Positions 45,567 to 54,788 of a stretch of DNA of 64,000 nucleotides are shown piece after piece. The position numbers were made by a program, and so were the translations under genes. The notes beneath the pieces were generated by a model. The model made no database searches, was not told the DNA's origin, and was given only the letters and a program-made list of their open reading frames with translations. Position 1 is the first letter of the stretch; every line of letters starts with the position of its first letter. Origin of the DNA: Inmirania thermothiophila (GTDB taxonomy: Bacteria; Pseudomonadota; Gammaproteobacteria; DSM-100275); NCBI RefSeq assembly GCF_003751635.1, contig NZ_RJVI01000003.1:124001-188000 (forward strand), given 5' to 3'.

Positions 45567-46673
45567 TCAGGCGCGCCGCGGGACCAGGGCCTTGCGGGCG
45601 AGGTGGGGCAGGAGCAGCCGCGGCGGCATGCGCAGCCAGTGGCCGCGCAGGTAGACGGCGCGCCGGGCGAGCCCGCTCCAGGCGTCGTCGCAGGCGGCAT
45701 GGGGCGGGCGCAGGGCCCGCTCCCAGACCGCGTCCATGATGCGCCCGAGGGGAGGCGGCGGCAGGTGCGCGGCGACGGCGGCGAGGGTGCCGGCGGGCAC
45801 CGCCGTGCCGAAGCGGCGCCGGCACCACCGCAGGGCGTAGGCCAGCGGCCGCTCGAGGCCGAAGGCGGCGGCGCGCGCGGCGAGGGTGTCCCAGAAGCCC
45901 GGCTCCCCGCCGAAGGCGCCGAGGAGCAGGTGCAGGTCCCAGAGGTCGCGCAGGGCGTGGTCGCACTCGCCGTCGTCGAAGAAGCGGTGGGCGGCGGCGT
46001 GCAGCACCATGTCCGCCGGCGCGAGCACGCGCAGGCCGGGGCGGCCCGGCACCGCCACCGCGGCCTCGAGGAGCGCCGCCCCCTGCGGGCGGGCGCGCGA
46101 GGTGCGGGGCAGGATGTTGTGGTGGAGGTCGATGCTGCTGCCGCGGTGGACGTGGCGCAGGGGCGGGATCTCGTGCATCCAGCGGCGGTAGTAGCGCTGG
46201 TCGTAGGGGTCGTGCTTGACCGGGGCCCATCCGGCCAGCTTGAGGGCGAGCTCGGCTTCGGCGAGGCGCGTCTCGGGCACCAGGAGGTCGATGTCGCCCA
46301 TGAGCCGTCCCTCGGCGCAGGGCAGGCCCGCGGCGAGGTAGGCCGCCCCCTTGAGCAGCACGGGCTCGATGCCGCGCCGGCCGAGGAGGGTGGCGAGCCG
46401 GTGCAGCTCGTCGTCGGCGGCGCGGGCCTGGGCGGCGGCGAAGCGCCGCGCCGCCTCGAGGTGGCGGCGCGCCCGCGCCGGCACGCGCTCGACGAGTCCG
46501 GCCGCCGCCACGCGCTCGGCGAGGGTGGCGAGGAGCCCCGCCGCGCGCGCCGCAGGCAGCAGCGCGTCCCAGTCGGCGAGGCGCAGCCCGGCGAGGGCGG
46601 CCGGCTCCAGCAGCCCCGCGGCGAGACGGGCGTGGACGGGCTCAGGCGCCCGCCGCGGCACGGTCGCGGGCAT
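45567..46673 (-). CDS. Nucleotidyltransferase-family protein (HPr-kinase-related/PqqD system)
   Basis: A 368-residue protein of the NTP_transf_5-like family. GIEPVLLKGAAYLAAGLP and GRLMGDIDLLVPETRLAEA (G-x5-D-x-D pattern) form the nucleotidyltransferase core, followed by IDLHHNILPRTSR and APADMVLHAAAHRFFD. It overlaps the HPr-kinase-like gene by 32 bp. In exosortase-bearing bacteria such proteins accompany an HprK-related kinase and a PqqD-like protein; the substrate is not known. Confidence 0.82.
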   Translation of the reverse strand: MPATVPRRAPEPVHARLAAGLLEPAALAGLRLADWDALLPAARAAGLLATLAERVAAAGLVERVPARARRHLEAARRFAAAQARAADDELHRLATLLGRRGIEPVLLKGAAYLAAGLPCAEGRLMGDIDLLVPETRLAEAELALKLAGWAPVKHDPYDQRYYRRWMHEIPPLRHVHRGSSIDLHHNILPRTSRARPQGAALLEAAVAVPGRPGLRVLAPADMVLHAAAHRFFDDGECDHALRDLWDLHLLLGAFGGEPGFWDTLAARAAAFGLERPLAYALRWCRRRFGTAVPAGTLAAVAAHLPPPPLGRIMDAVWERALRPPHAACDDAWSGLARRAVYLRGHWLRMPPRLLLPHLARKALVPRRA

Positions 46674-47574
46674 GGCGGGTGAGCCCGTCCACCAGCGCCG
46701 CCGCCTGCGCGAGGTCGTCGAAGCGGAGCCGGTAGGCGGGCACGGAGGCGGCGATGTCGGCGAGGCGCTCGAAGGCGTCGGGGCCGACGGCGGTGTAGTT
46801 GACGCACTGGCGGACCAGGGCCATGAGGGCCCGGCCCGGGCCGACGCCCCCCACCGCGGGGGGGCTTCCCGGGGTCACCTCGGGCAGGATCAGCCAGGCG
46901 GCGCGGGCGGGTTCGCGGGCGCGGGCGACGCTGCCGGGGGGCGGCCGCAGATGCGCCACCCAGCCCTTGCCGTCGGTGGCCACGGGGTCGCTGAGGACGG
47001 CCCCGGGGGCGAGGCCGGCGACGAGCTCGATGGCGCGGTCCTTGAGGCTCACCGGGCGCGGCAGCGGCTGGATGCGCCCGTCGCGCGGGTCGAGCAGGGC
47101 GAGCTCGTCCGAGAGCAGCCGCCAGCCGCGGGTGAGCAGCGCGGCGCACAGCGTGCTCTTGCCGGCGCCGGAGTCGCCCGCGAGCAGCAGGGCGCGGTCG
47201 CCGTCGGCCACCACCGCGGCGTGGACCACGATCCACCAGTGGGCCTGGCTGTAGACGCACCAGTTGAGGCCCCACTCCAGCAGCGGGCAGGCCTGGCCCC
47301 GCGGCAGCGGGCGGAAGGGCTCGTGCCCGTCCACCACCAGCCGTGCCTGCGGGCGCAGCCGCCGGCGCAGGCCGCGCCCGGGCAGCAGTTCGACGCTCCA
47401 GTCCGCGAAGGCGTCGGGCCCGCTCAGGCGGTGGTCGGGATAGAGGCGGTGCAGGTGTGCGGCGATCTCGGGGAAGGGGGTGCGCAGGCGGAAGGCGAGC
47501 GGGCCCACCTCCAGCACGAGCCCGCGGGCGAGGCGCCGCGCCAGCGCCCGCGGGGGGCAGTCGGCCACCCTCAC
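46642..47574 (-). CDS. HPr kinase-related protein (HprK-related kinase A type)
   Basis: A 310-residue protein. The P-loop LLLAGDSGAGKSTLCAALL and LLSDELALLDPRDGRI (acidic Walker-B-like) match the C-terminal kinase domain of HPr kinase, but the protein lacks the rest of HprK and is found with PqqD-like proteins (HPr-rel-A system). It might phosphorylate a protein or small substrate. GTG at 47574 overlaps the PqqD-like stop in GTGA, and the 3' end overlaps the nucleotidyltransferase gene. Confidence 0.85.
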   Translation of the reverse strand: MRVADCPPRALARRLARGLVLEVGPLAFRLRTPFPEIAAHLHRLYPDHRLSGPDAFADWSVELLPGRGLRRRLRPQARLVVDGHEPFRPLPRGQACPLLEWGLNWCVYSQAHWWIVVHAAVVADGDRALLLAGDSGAGKSTLCAALLTRGWRLLSDELALLDPRDGRIQPLPRPVSLKDRAIELVAGLAPGAVLSDPVATDGKGWVAHLRPPPGSVARAREPARAAWLILPEVTPGSPPAVGGVGPGRALMALVRQCVNYTAVGPDAFERLADIAASVPAYRLRFDDLAQAAALVDGLTRHARDRAAAGA

Positions 47575-47861
47575 GCCCCCGCCTCCTCGACCAGATCGAG
47601 CCGGCGCAGCGCCCGCAGCGCATCGTGCACGGCGGCCTCGCGCAGGACCGGGCAGCGGTCCTCCGGGGCGAGGCGCGCGGCGATGGCGGCGGTGTCGAGG
47701 GGCGCGCCGCCAGCGAGGAGTTCGAGGATGGCCGCGGCGGCGGGCGCGACCAGGTGGGTGGCCCCGGTGGCCTCGTCCAGCAGCGCCACCTCGCCGCCGA
47801 GGGCGCGCCGGCGAAGCCGCAGCCCGCGGCGCAGCCGCCACACCGTTGCCGTCGCCGTCAT
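47571..47861 (-). CDS. PqqD-like peptide chaperone (HPr-rel-A system)
   Basis: A 96-residue protein. LRRRALGGEVALLDEATGATHLVAPAAAAIL (given here as its key blocks EVALLDEATG and THLVAPAAAAIL) and VHDALRALRRLDLVEEAG give the PqqD fold, a small winged-helix domain that binds leader peptides in peptide-modifying systems. It is coupled to the HPr-kinase-like gene (GTGA). ATG at 47861. Confidence 0.82.
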   Translation of the reverse strand: MTATATVWRLRRGLRLRRRALGGEVALLDEATGATHLVAPAAAAILELLAGGAPLDTAAIAARLAPEDRCPVLREAAVHDALRALRRLDLVEEAGA

Positions 47862-47890
47862 CGCGCGCCCCCGCGGTGCCCCCCCTGCCG

Positions 47891-48448
47891 TCAGGAGACC
47901 TCCAGCGCCTCGTAGAAAGCCTTGAGGTCCTCCGCGGTGCCGGTCCAGTTGCGGTAGATGTCGACGATGTCGCCGGGCGCGTAGCCGAAGCTTCCGGGGT
48001 AGAAGCGCTGGGCGTTGAGCACCGCGGCGACGGCGTGGAAGCCCAGCCTCTTGGGATCGTCCCCGCCCGTGAGCTGCAGCACCTGGAGCAGCGTGCGGTC
48101 GCCGAAGTCCACCGTCCCCGTGTCGGGGAAGGCGCGGACGGGGAAGCCGTGGCTCGGGTCGTGGAAGCGGAGCTCGGTACGGTAGGTGAGGCCGGTGCCG
48201 TGGTCCCACTCGCTGGTGTGGTTCTTCCAGTAGCCCGGAGAGAGCCCCTCGCAGGTGACGGTGGGCGCCGAGAGGTTGCCGGAGAGCTGGGCCGAGAGGG
48301 TGCAGCGGTTGCCCCACGCCGGGCGCGCGGCCACCGAGAGCAGCACCGGGGCGGCGAGCCCGGCGCCGGTCAGGCGCCGTCGCGTGCGGTCGGGCGCCGG
48401 GGCCTCGCCGCTGCGCGTCCCTGGCCTGGTGGGCTGTTCCTGATCCAT
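47891..48448 (-). CDS. Tat-exported protein with GYWKNH motif
   Basis: A 185-residue protein. TRRRLTGAGLAAPVLLSVAA is a twin-arginine-type signal ending near RPAWG. The mature part has two early Cys residues, then the motif LSPGYWKNHTSEW and a region with GDRTLLQVLQLTGGDD, VAAVLNAQRFYPG and DIVDIYRNW. GYWKNH-type motifs occur in many surface proteins of unknown role. ATG at 48448 follows GAGGAGG. It is the first gene of an operon with PqqD, HPr-kinase-like and nucleotidyltransferase genes and has a sigma-54 type promoter, so it may be the substrate of that system (inference). Confidence 0.78.
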   Translation of the reverse strand: MDQEQPTRPGTRSGEAPAPDRTRRRLTGAGLAAPVLLSVAARPAWGNRCTLSAQLSGNLSAPTVTCEGLSPGYWKNHTSEWDHGTGLTYRTELRFHDPSHGFPVRAFPDTGTVDFGDRTLLQVLQLTGGDDPKRLGFHAVAAVLNAQRFYPGSFGYAPGDIVDIYRNWTGTAEDLKAFYEALEVS

Positions 48449-48562
48449 GGGCCGGACCTCCTCGACCGGTGCCTTGCGGCGGGATCGATGATCAGCTTAG
48501 TTGCTCGATCGTATCGGTGCAAACGGTTCGCAAGCGCCCCGCTCGCGTCTGACACGGCTCGA

Positions 48563-48578
48563 TGCAATTTTCGCGCCG
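48563..48578 (-). promoter_or_regulatory. Candidate sigma-54 promoter for the Tat-protein/PqqD operon
   Basis: On the minus strand CGGCGC-GAAAA-TTGCA, with GG at 48577-48576 and GC at 48565-48564, ten bases apart. A transcript would start near 48552, about 100 bases before the ATG. The upstream dyad at 48641-48661 is 64 bp from the -24 element. Confidence 0.7.
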
Positions 48579-48640
48579 CACGAACCGATGCGTGGGAAAT
48601 CAACGGTATGCGCGTCCCCTGCGGGGGCGCAGGGGACGCC

Positions 48641-48661
48641 GGTGTAAAGAAATCCGACACC
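48641..48661 (-). promoter_or_regulatory. Upstream activator-type dyad (PEP-CTERM regulon type)
   Basis: Plus strand GGTGTAAAGAAATCCGACAC plus C; on the minus strand it reads TGTCGGATTTCTTTACA. The outer five bases on each side are exact inverted repeats (GGTGT...ACACC). It matches the dyads at 51452, 54789 and 54948. Confidence 0.75.
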
Positions 48662-48672
48662 GCGGCGGCGGC

Positions 48673-49691
48673 TCAGCGGCGCACGCCGTAGAAGTCGCAG
48701 TACCAGTCCACGAAGCGCTGCACGCCCACCTCCACCGGGGTGGAGGGGGCGAAGCCGGTGTCGGCCTCGAGCTCGGTGGTGTCGGCCTGGGTGGCGGGGA
48801 CGTCGCCCGGCTGCATGGGCAGCAGCTCCATTTCGGCCTTGCGCCCGAGGCAGGCCTCGAGGACGCGGATGTAGCGCATCAGCTCCACCGGACGGCCGTT
48901 GCCGATATTGTAGACGCGGTAGGGGGCGAAGCTCGTGGCCGGGTCGGGGCGGTCGCCGTCCCAGGTGGGGTCCGGGGCGGGGATGCGGTCGGCCACCCGC
49001 ACCACCCCCTCCACGATGTCGTCGATGTAGGTGAAGTCGCGCACCATCCGGCCGCGGTTGTAGACCGGGATGGGGCGGCCCTCGAGGATGCCCTTGGTGA
49101 AGCGGAACAGGGCCATGTCCGGCCGTCCCCAGGGGCCGTAGACGGTGAAGAAGCGGAGCCCCGTGCACGGCAGCCCGTAGAGGTGGGCGTAGGTGTGGGC
49201 CATGAGCTCGTTGGCCTTCTTGGTGGCGGCGTAGAGGGAGAGGGGGTGGTCGACGTTGTCGTGCACGGAGAAGGGCTGGCGGGTGTTGGCGCCGTAGACC
49301 GAGCTCGAGGAGGCGAAGACGAGGTGGCCGACGCCGCCGTGGCGGCAGCCCTCGAGGATGTTGCCGAAGCCGACGAGGTTGGTGTCCACGTAGGCGTCGG
49401 GGTTCTCCAGCGAGTAGCGCACCCCGGCCTGGGCCGCGAGGTGGATGACGCAGTCGAAGCGCTCGGCGGCGAAGAGGGCGCGCATGGCGGCGCGGTCGGC
49501 GACGTCGGCGCGCACGAAGCGGAAGGCCGGGAAGGGGGCGAGGCGCGCGAGCCGCGCCTCCTTGAGCGAGACGTCGTAGTAGTCGCTGAGGTTGTCGAGG
49601 CCGACCACCTCGTCGCCGCGCTCGAGCAGGCGCAGGGCGGTGGCCGCGCCGATGAAGCCGGCCGCCCCCGTGACCAGGTAGCGCCTCGCCA

Positions 49692-49692
<1 letters not shown>
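48673..49692 (-). CDS. NAD-dependent epimerase, UDP-glucuronate 4-epimerase-like
   Basis: A 339-residue extended [22 protein letters not shown] binds [38 protein letters not shown], the catalytic Y-x3-K in [13 protein letters not shown] and [19 protein letters not shown] are typical of UDP-glucuronate 4-epimerases (UDP-GlcA to UDP-GalA). The ATG at 49692 overlaps the dehydrogenase stop by one base (TGATG), so the two enzymes work in one pathway for acidic sugar donors. Confidence 0.88.
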
Positions 49693-50975
<1,283 letters not shown>

Positions 50976-51116
50976 GCGGGAGGGCTCCTTGTGCAGAGGA
51001 TGCGGCCGATGGCGCCGCAAGGGTCTATTATTGGGGCTGCGGCGGCGGGCGGGCAAACCGCCGTGCGGCAGGACCCGTCGGGGCGGGAAGGGGGGCGTCC
51101 GGGAGGATCGCGGGCA

Positions 51117-51434
51117 ATGGCAGTGGCCGAGGAACCGCAGGGCGAGGACGGCGTGGTGATCACGCCCATGGAGTGGCTGCTGGATGACAAGCGGCCCGAG
51201 GGCTATCAGCCCACCACCGACATCCGGCTCAAGGCCGAGGCGCGCGGCGTGCGCTACCGGGAGGCAGTGCCCGAGCCCGTGCGCCGCGAGTGGTCGCTGC
51301 TGCTGCGCAAGGCCAAGACCCGCGGCCTGACCGCGCGGGAGGCCCGGCGCATCGCGCGGCTGTCGGTGAGCATCAACGAGCACCTGGAGGCGGCCATGGC
51401 CCGCCTCGGGTCGGATGGCGGCGACGCCGGCTGA
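51117..51434 (+). CDS. Conserved-looking small protein, unknown function
   Basis: A 105-residue soluble, charged protein: VVITPMEWLLDDKRPEGYQP, TTDIRLKAEARGVRYREAVP, WSLLLRKAKTRGLTAREARR and a C-terminal helix with LSVSINEHLEAAMARL. No family is recognised. ATG at 51117 follows GGGAGG. It is divergent from the nucleotide-sugar dehydrogenase and precedes a sigma-54 type regulatory module. Confidence 0.6.
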   Translation: MAVAEEPQGEDGVVITPMEWLLDDKRPEGYQPTTDIRLKAEARGVRYREAVPEPVRREWSLLLRKAKTRGLTAREARRIARLSVSINEHLEAAMARLGSDGGDAG

Positions 51435-51451
51435 GGCGGCCCCACTCCCGG

Positions 51452-51470
51452 CGTCGGCATGCTTTACACA
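51452..51470 (+). promoter_or_regulatory. Upstream activator-type dyad (PEP-CTERM regulon type)
   Basis: CGTCGGCATGCTTTACACA, which shares TCGG-x-AT-x-CTTTACA with the dyad at 54948. It lies 63 bp before the -24 element of the next promoter, in the same orientation as in the PEP-CTERM case. Confidence 0.65.
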
Positions 51471-51531
51471 TCGCCGGCCGACCGCATGGGCCAGGGATGC
51501 AACGCTTTGAAATCGAAAGAGCCGATGAGTT

Positions 51532-51547
51532 CGGCACGGCGTGTGCA
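51532..51547 (+). promoter_or_regulatory. Candidate sigma-54 promoter for the small-protein/protease operon
   Basis: CGGCAC-GGCGT-GTGCA, GG at 51533-51534 and GC at 51545-51546 with ten bases between. Its position was predicted from the 63-bp spacing at the PEP-CTERM promoter and fits exactly. Confidence 0.65.
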
Positions 51548-51582
51548 TGGCCTTCCTCGCAGGGAACGCGGAGGGATGTCGC

Positions 51583-51765
51583 ATGCTCTGGGTGGATGCC
51601 ACGCAGGTGCGGATCATGGGCTCGCTGGGCTATCTGCCGCTGCCCGCGCTCTGGTTCGTGCCCGACCCCTCGGGGCGGGCGGTCAACGGCTACCTGGTCC
51701 CGCCCGCGGAGCGCCCGCGCGTGATCGCGGAGCTGCGCCGGCTCGGGGTCTACTTCCGCGCCTGA
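51583..51765 (+). CDS. Small protein of unknown function (60 residues)
   Basis: A 60-residue protein, MLWVDATQVRIMGSLGYLPL then PALWFVPDPSGRAVNGYLVP and a basic end. ATG at 51583 follows GGAGGG with a seven-base spacer and lies after the predicted sigma-54 start site. An upstream GTG (51541) would lie inside the promoter. It overlaps the protease gene in TGATG. The hydrophobic patches are too short for a clear membrane segment. Confidence 0.6.
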   Translation: MLWVDATQVRIMGSLGYLPLPALWFVPDPSGRAVNGYLVPPAERPRVIAELRRLGVYFRA

Positions 51766-52529
51766 TGCGGGCGGCCGGGACGCTGCTTGCCGCGGCGCTG
51801 TCCGCCGCCGCCTCCCCGGCCGCGGAGCTGCCGGACACCGTGGAGCGGGTGCGTACCGCGGTGGTGGGGGTGGGGACCTTCCTGCCCACGCGCCAGCCGC
51901 CGGCGAGCTTCCGCGGCACCGGCTTCGCGGTGGCCGACGGCCGCCACGTCCTCACCAACGCCCACGTCGTGGCCGGGCCCGTGGACGTGGAGAAGGGCGA
52001 GGCGCTGGCGGTCTTCGTCGGGCGCGGCCCCTCGGGGCGGGCCCTGCGCGTGCGCAAGGTGGCCGAGGACGCTCTGCACGACCTCGCCCTGCTGCGCATC
52101 GAGGAGGGCACGACCCGCCTGCCGGCGCTCACCCTGGGCGGCTCGCGTCCGGTGCGCGAGGGGGCGGAGTACGCCTTCACGGGCTTCCCCATCGGCACCA
52201 TCCTCGGCCTCTACCCGGCGACCCACCGCGGCATCGTCTCGGCGGTGACCCCGGTGGTGATCCCGGCCGGGCGCGCGCGCGAGCTCGACCCCGTCCTCAT
52301 CCGCCGCCTCCAGCGGCCCTACGAGGTCTACCAGCTCGACGCCACCGCCTACCCCGGCAACAGCGGCAGCCCCCTCTACGAGCCCGACACCGGCCGGGTG
52401 GTGGGCATCGTCAACAAGGTCTTCGTCCAGGGGACGAAGGAGGCGGCGCTGGAGCGGCCGAGCGGGATCAGCTACGCGGTGCCCATCGAGCACGCCGTCG
52501 CGCTGCTGCGCCGCGCGGGGCTGCGCTGA
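51765..52529 (+). CDS. Secreted trypsin-like serine protease
   Basis: A 254-residue protein. A signal peptide (GTLLAAALSAAASPAAE) precedes a chymotrypsin-fold domain: FRGTGFAVADGRHVLTNAHV (catalytic His), LHDLALLRIEEG (Asp) and YPGNSGSPLYEPDTGRVVGI (Ser). No PDZ domain is present, so it is not a full Deg protease. The ATG overlaps the small gene's stop. A sigma-54 type promoter shared with PEP-CTERM genes suggests a role at the cell surface or in the matrix. Confidence 0.85.
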   Translation: MRAAGTLLAAALSAAASPAAELPDTVERVRTAVVGVGTFLPTRQPPASFRGTGFAVADGRHVLTNAHVVAGPVDVEKGEALAVFVGRGPSGRALRVRKVAEDALHDLALLRIEEGTTRLPALTLGGSRPVREGAEYAFTGFPIGTILGLYPATHRGIVSAVTPVVIPAGRARELDPVLIRRLQRPYEVYQLDATAYPGNSGSPLYEPDTGRVVGIVNKVFVQGTKEAALERPSGISYAVPIEHAVALLRRAGLR

Positions 52530-52535
52530 GCCGCC

Positions 52536-52925
52536 TCACTGCAGGGCGCGGGCGAGGTCACCCGAGAAGACCACGGCGACGATGTGGGCCATGACCGCGA
52601 GCAGGAACACGAGCAGGGTCCTCCCGGTGAGGCGGTGGCGCAGCGCGGCGAGGGCGACCCACCCGTAGGTGAGGAGGAACAGGCTGCGCAGGCCCAGGAG
52701 GGCGTACCAGGCGGCCGTGCCGCGGTGCACGGTGACCGGGGCGCCCCGGCGCGGCGGCTGCCGCTCCGGCCGGTTGGCGGGGACGGCCATGTGGTCGATC
52801 CAGACCGGGGCGCGGACGAAGCGGACGAGATCCACCGCCGAGACCAGGGGCAGGGCGAGGAGCACGGCCGTGACCAGCGCCGCCCCGGCGCGCCCGCCCC
52901 GGCCGGACCGCCCCGCTCCGCCCAT
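52536..52925 (-). CDS. Small membrane protein of unknown function
   Basis: A 129-residue protein with about three transmembrane segments (AALVTAVLLALPLVSAVDLV, WYALLGLRSLFLLTYGWVAL, TLLVFLLAVMAHIVAVVF). It lies 15 bp after the LamG PEP-CTERM gene and is probably in the same operon. No family is recognised. The stop is 6 bp from the stop of the convergent protease gene. Confidence 0.6.
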   Translation of the reverse strand: MGGAGRSGRGGRAGAALVTAVLLALPLVSAVDLVRFVRAPVWIDHMAVPANRPERQPPRRGAPVTVHRGTAAWYALLGLRSLFLLTYGWVALAALRHRLTGRTLLVFLLAVMAHIVAVVFSGDLARALQ

Positions 52926-52940
52926 GGGCCCGCTCCAGCC

Positions 52941-53798
52941 TCACCGCCCGGAGGTCGGTGCGGTCCCCGCGCCGCCGGGACGTCGGGGGCGGGCCCTGCG
53001 CCGCCCGGCGGCGGCGATCAGCGCGCCGGTGACGAGCAGCGCCAGGCTCGCGGGCTCCGGCACCGAGGCGGTGGCGGGGCCGTCCGCGGCGAGCCGCCGC
53101 ACCGCCTCGGCGTCGAGGGCGACATCGTAGATGGCGAGATCGTCGATGGCGCCCCGCCACCAGTCCCAGGCCCAGCTCGACTTCCGCCCGATGTTGGCGC
53201 TGCCCGCAAACTCCGGCACCACGGCGAGGGGGTTGGACGCCACCAGCATGCCGTCGACATAGAGGCGTGCCCCGTCCGCCGGGTCGCCCACGGCGGCGAT
53301 GTGATACCAGCGCCCCGCCTCCAGGGGGTCCGGCGTGCTCACGCGTGCAGGTGAGCCGCCGACGCCGCCGTAGTCGAAGGAGAGGGTCCGTGCGGTGCCC
53401 GTGCCCCACGTGAAGAGGGTGTAGCCGTGGTGGTCGTTGTAGCTCAGGATGCGCGGATTCCAGGAGCCCCCCACCTCGAACCGGATCCACACCGAGAGGG
53501 TCAGCGGGCCCGTGATCTGCAGCGCGGACGGGCTGCCGAGATCGATGTAGCCCCCGGCGTCGAAGGCGAGCGCCGCCCAGGGGGTGCCGTCGTGGCCCGC
53601 GGTGGCGGTGACGCTGCCGTGGATGGTGCCGTCGAGCCCGTTGCCGCTCGCGTCCGCGGCGTCGCCGTCGAGGGGATACCAGGCGACGGGGACGGCGGCG
53701 GGGATGGCGTGGGTGGCGCCGCTCGCGGCCAGCGCGAGGGCCGCGGCGAGGAGGCGCAGACGGCGGCGGTGCCGGGCGAGGTGGGCAGGTCTCGTCAT
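52941..53798 (-). CDS. PEP-CTERM protein with LamG-like domain
   Basis: A 285-residue exported protein. A signal peptide (LRLLAAALALAASGATHA) is followed by a concanavalin/LamG-like domain (AWYPLDGDAADASGNGLDGT, SVWIRFEVGGSWNPRILSY, WYHIAAVGDPADGARLYVDG, GAIDDLAIYDVALDAEAV). It ends with the sorting signal ASVPEPASLALLVTGALIAA and RRRARPRR, to be cut by an exosortase. ATG at 53798 follows AGGAGAGGGAAG. It is in an operon 34 bp after the other PEP-CTERM gene. Confidence 0.9.
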   Translation of the reverse strand: MTRPAHLARHRRRLRLLAAALALAASGATHAIPAAVPVAWYPLDGDAADASGNGLDGTIHGSVTATAGHDGTPWAALAFDAGGYIDLGSPSALQITGPLTLSVWIRFEVGGSWNPRILSYNDHHGYTLFTWGTGTARTLSFDYGGVGGSPARVSTPDPLEAGRWYHIAAVGDPADGARLYVDGMLVASNPLAVVPEFAGSANIGRKSSWAWDWWRGAIDDLAIYDVALDAEAVRRLAADGPATASVPEPASLALLVTGALIAAAGRRRARPRRPGGAGTAPTSGR

Positions 53799-53832
53799 CT
53801 TCCCTCTCCTGTTCCTGGGATGGCGGCCGGTA

Positions 53833-54672
53833 TCAACCGGCGGCGGCGCGCCGTCGCGCCGCGATGACGGCAAGCCCCGGCACAAGCAGCGCCAGGCTCG
53901 CGGGCTCCGGCACCGAGGCGGTGGCGGGGCGGCTCAGGTCATCGATGCGCAGGTTGTCGAGCGCCCAGGGCTCGTCGTAGTAGTTGAGCCCGCACCAGAA
54001 GACCGTGCACTGGTCGCCCGCCGCGGGCGTGGTCTGCCCGAGGAACTCCAGCACGAGGTCACCGCCGCCGTGGGTGAAGTCGAAGAGCATGGAATAGCGG
54101 TAGTTGGCGACCCGCGCCCCGGCCGGCGAGCCGGCGAAGGGGGTGATGTCGAGGACGTTGAAGCCGCTGTTGCCCGTCGCGGGCGTGTTGTCCACCGTGT
54201 TGCGGGCGAGCGGGGTGAGGGGCGAATAGCCCTGGTGCTGGTTGCTGCCCGGGTTGTTGGAGAAGGTGGCGTCGACGAAGGGCGTGCCGTTGACGCTGAA
54301 GCGGAAGAAGTCCGGCTGGCAGCAGCCGCCATGGCCGTCCCAGCTCAGGATCAGGAACAGGTCGAAGGAGACCTCGTAGTGGCCGGGCGCGAGCCCCGGG
54401 AGGGTGAAGGTCACGGGCCCGGTGGCGCCCCAGGACAGGCCGGCGACGCTCCCGGACTTGGTGGGGAAGACGCCGAGGACGGTCTCGCCGTTGTTGTCCG
54501 TGGTGCGGGTGGTGTGGCTCCACCCGCTCATGTCGGGCGCACCCTCGAAGTCGTTGACGTAGACCGGTGCCGCCTGGGCCGTGGCGGCGAGCAGCGCGCC
54601 GGCGACGGCGCAGCCGGCGGCGAGGGCGCGGACGAGGGCCGGGACTTCCCGGAACCGTTGGATGGTCGACAT
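53833..54672 (-). CDS. PEP-CTERM exported protein
   Basis: A 279-residue protein: signal peptide (LAAGCAVAGALLAATAQA), a beta-rich body (VYVNDFEGAPDMSGWSHTTR, PGHYEVSFDLFLILSWDGH, ENLRI-like LDNLRIDDL) and a C-terminal ATASVPEPASLALLVPGLAV then ARRRAAAG, a clear PEP-CTERM signal. ATG at 54672 follows AGGGAGC. An upstream ATG at 54723 lies inside the sigma-54 promoter, so it cannot be the start. It opens a two- or three-gene operon with its neighbour. Confidence 0.9.
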   Translation of the reverse strand: MSTIQRFREVPALVRALAAGCAVAGALLAATAQAAPVYVNDFEGAPDMSGWSHTTRTTDNNGETVLGVFPTKSGSVAGLSWGATGPVTFTLPGLAPGHYEVSFDLFLILSWDGHGGCCQPDFFRFSVNGTPFVDATFSNNPGSNQHQGYSPLTPLARNTVDNTPATGNSGFNVLDITPFAGSPAGARVANYRYSMLFDFTHGGGDLVLEFLGQTTPAAGDQCTVFWCGLNYYDEPWALDNLRIDDLSRPATASVPEPASLALLVPGLAVIAARRRAAAG

Positions 54673-54711
54673 GGCGAATGCTCCCTGATCGTGGGCCATG
54701 CCGTCCCGGCA

Positions 54712-54727
54712 AGCAAGCATCATGCCA
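54712..54727 (-). promoter_or_regulatory. Sigma-54 promoter of the PEP-CTERM operon
   Basis: On the minus strand TGGCAT-GATGC-TTGCT, near the TGGCAC-N5-TTGCA consensus, GG at 54726-54725 and GC at 54714-54713. Start near 54700 gives a short leader of ~28 bases with a ribosome binding site. The dyad lies 63 bp upstream. Confidence 0.8.
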
Positions 54728-54788
54728 TCAAAAACGTGATCTTTTGCATCAATACATTAGGCTGTTGACAAGACCCTATCGCCCGTCA

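Noticed and set aside
54723-54723. ATG at 54723 as start of the PEP-CTERM gene
   Set aside because: It lies within the -24/-12 promoter; the ATG at 54672 has a ribosome binding site and gives a normal signal peptide.
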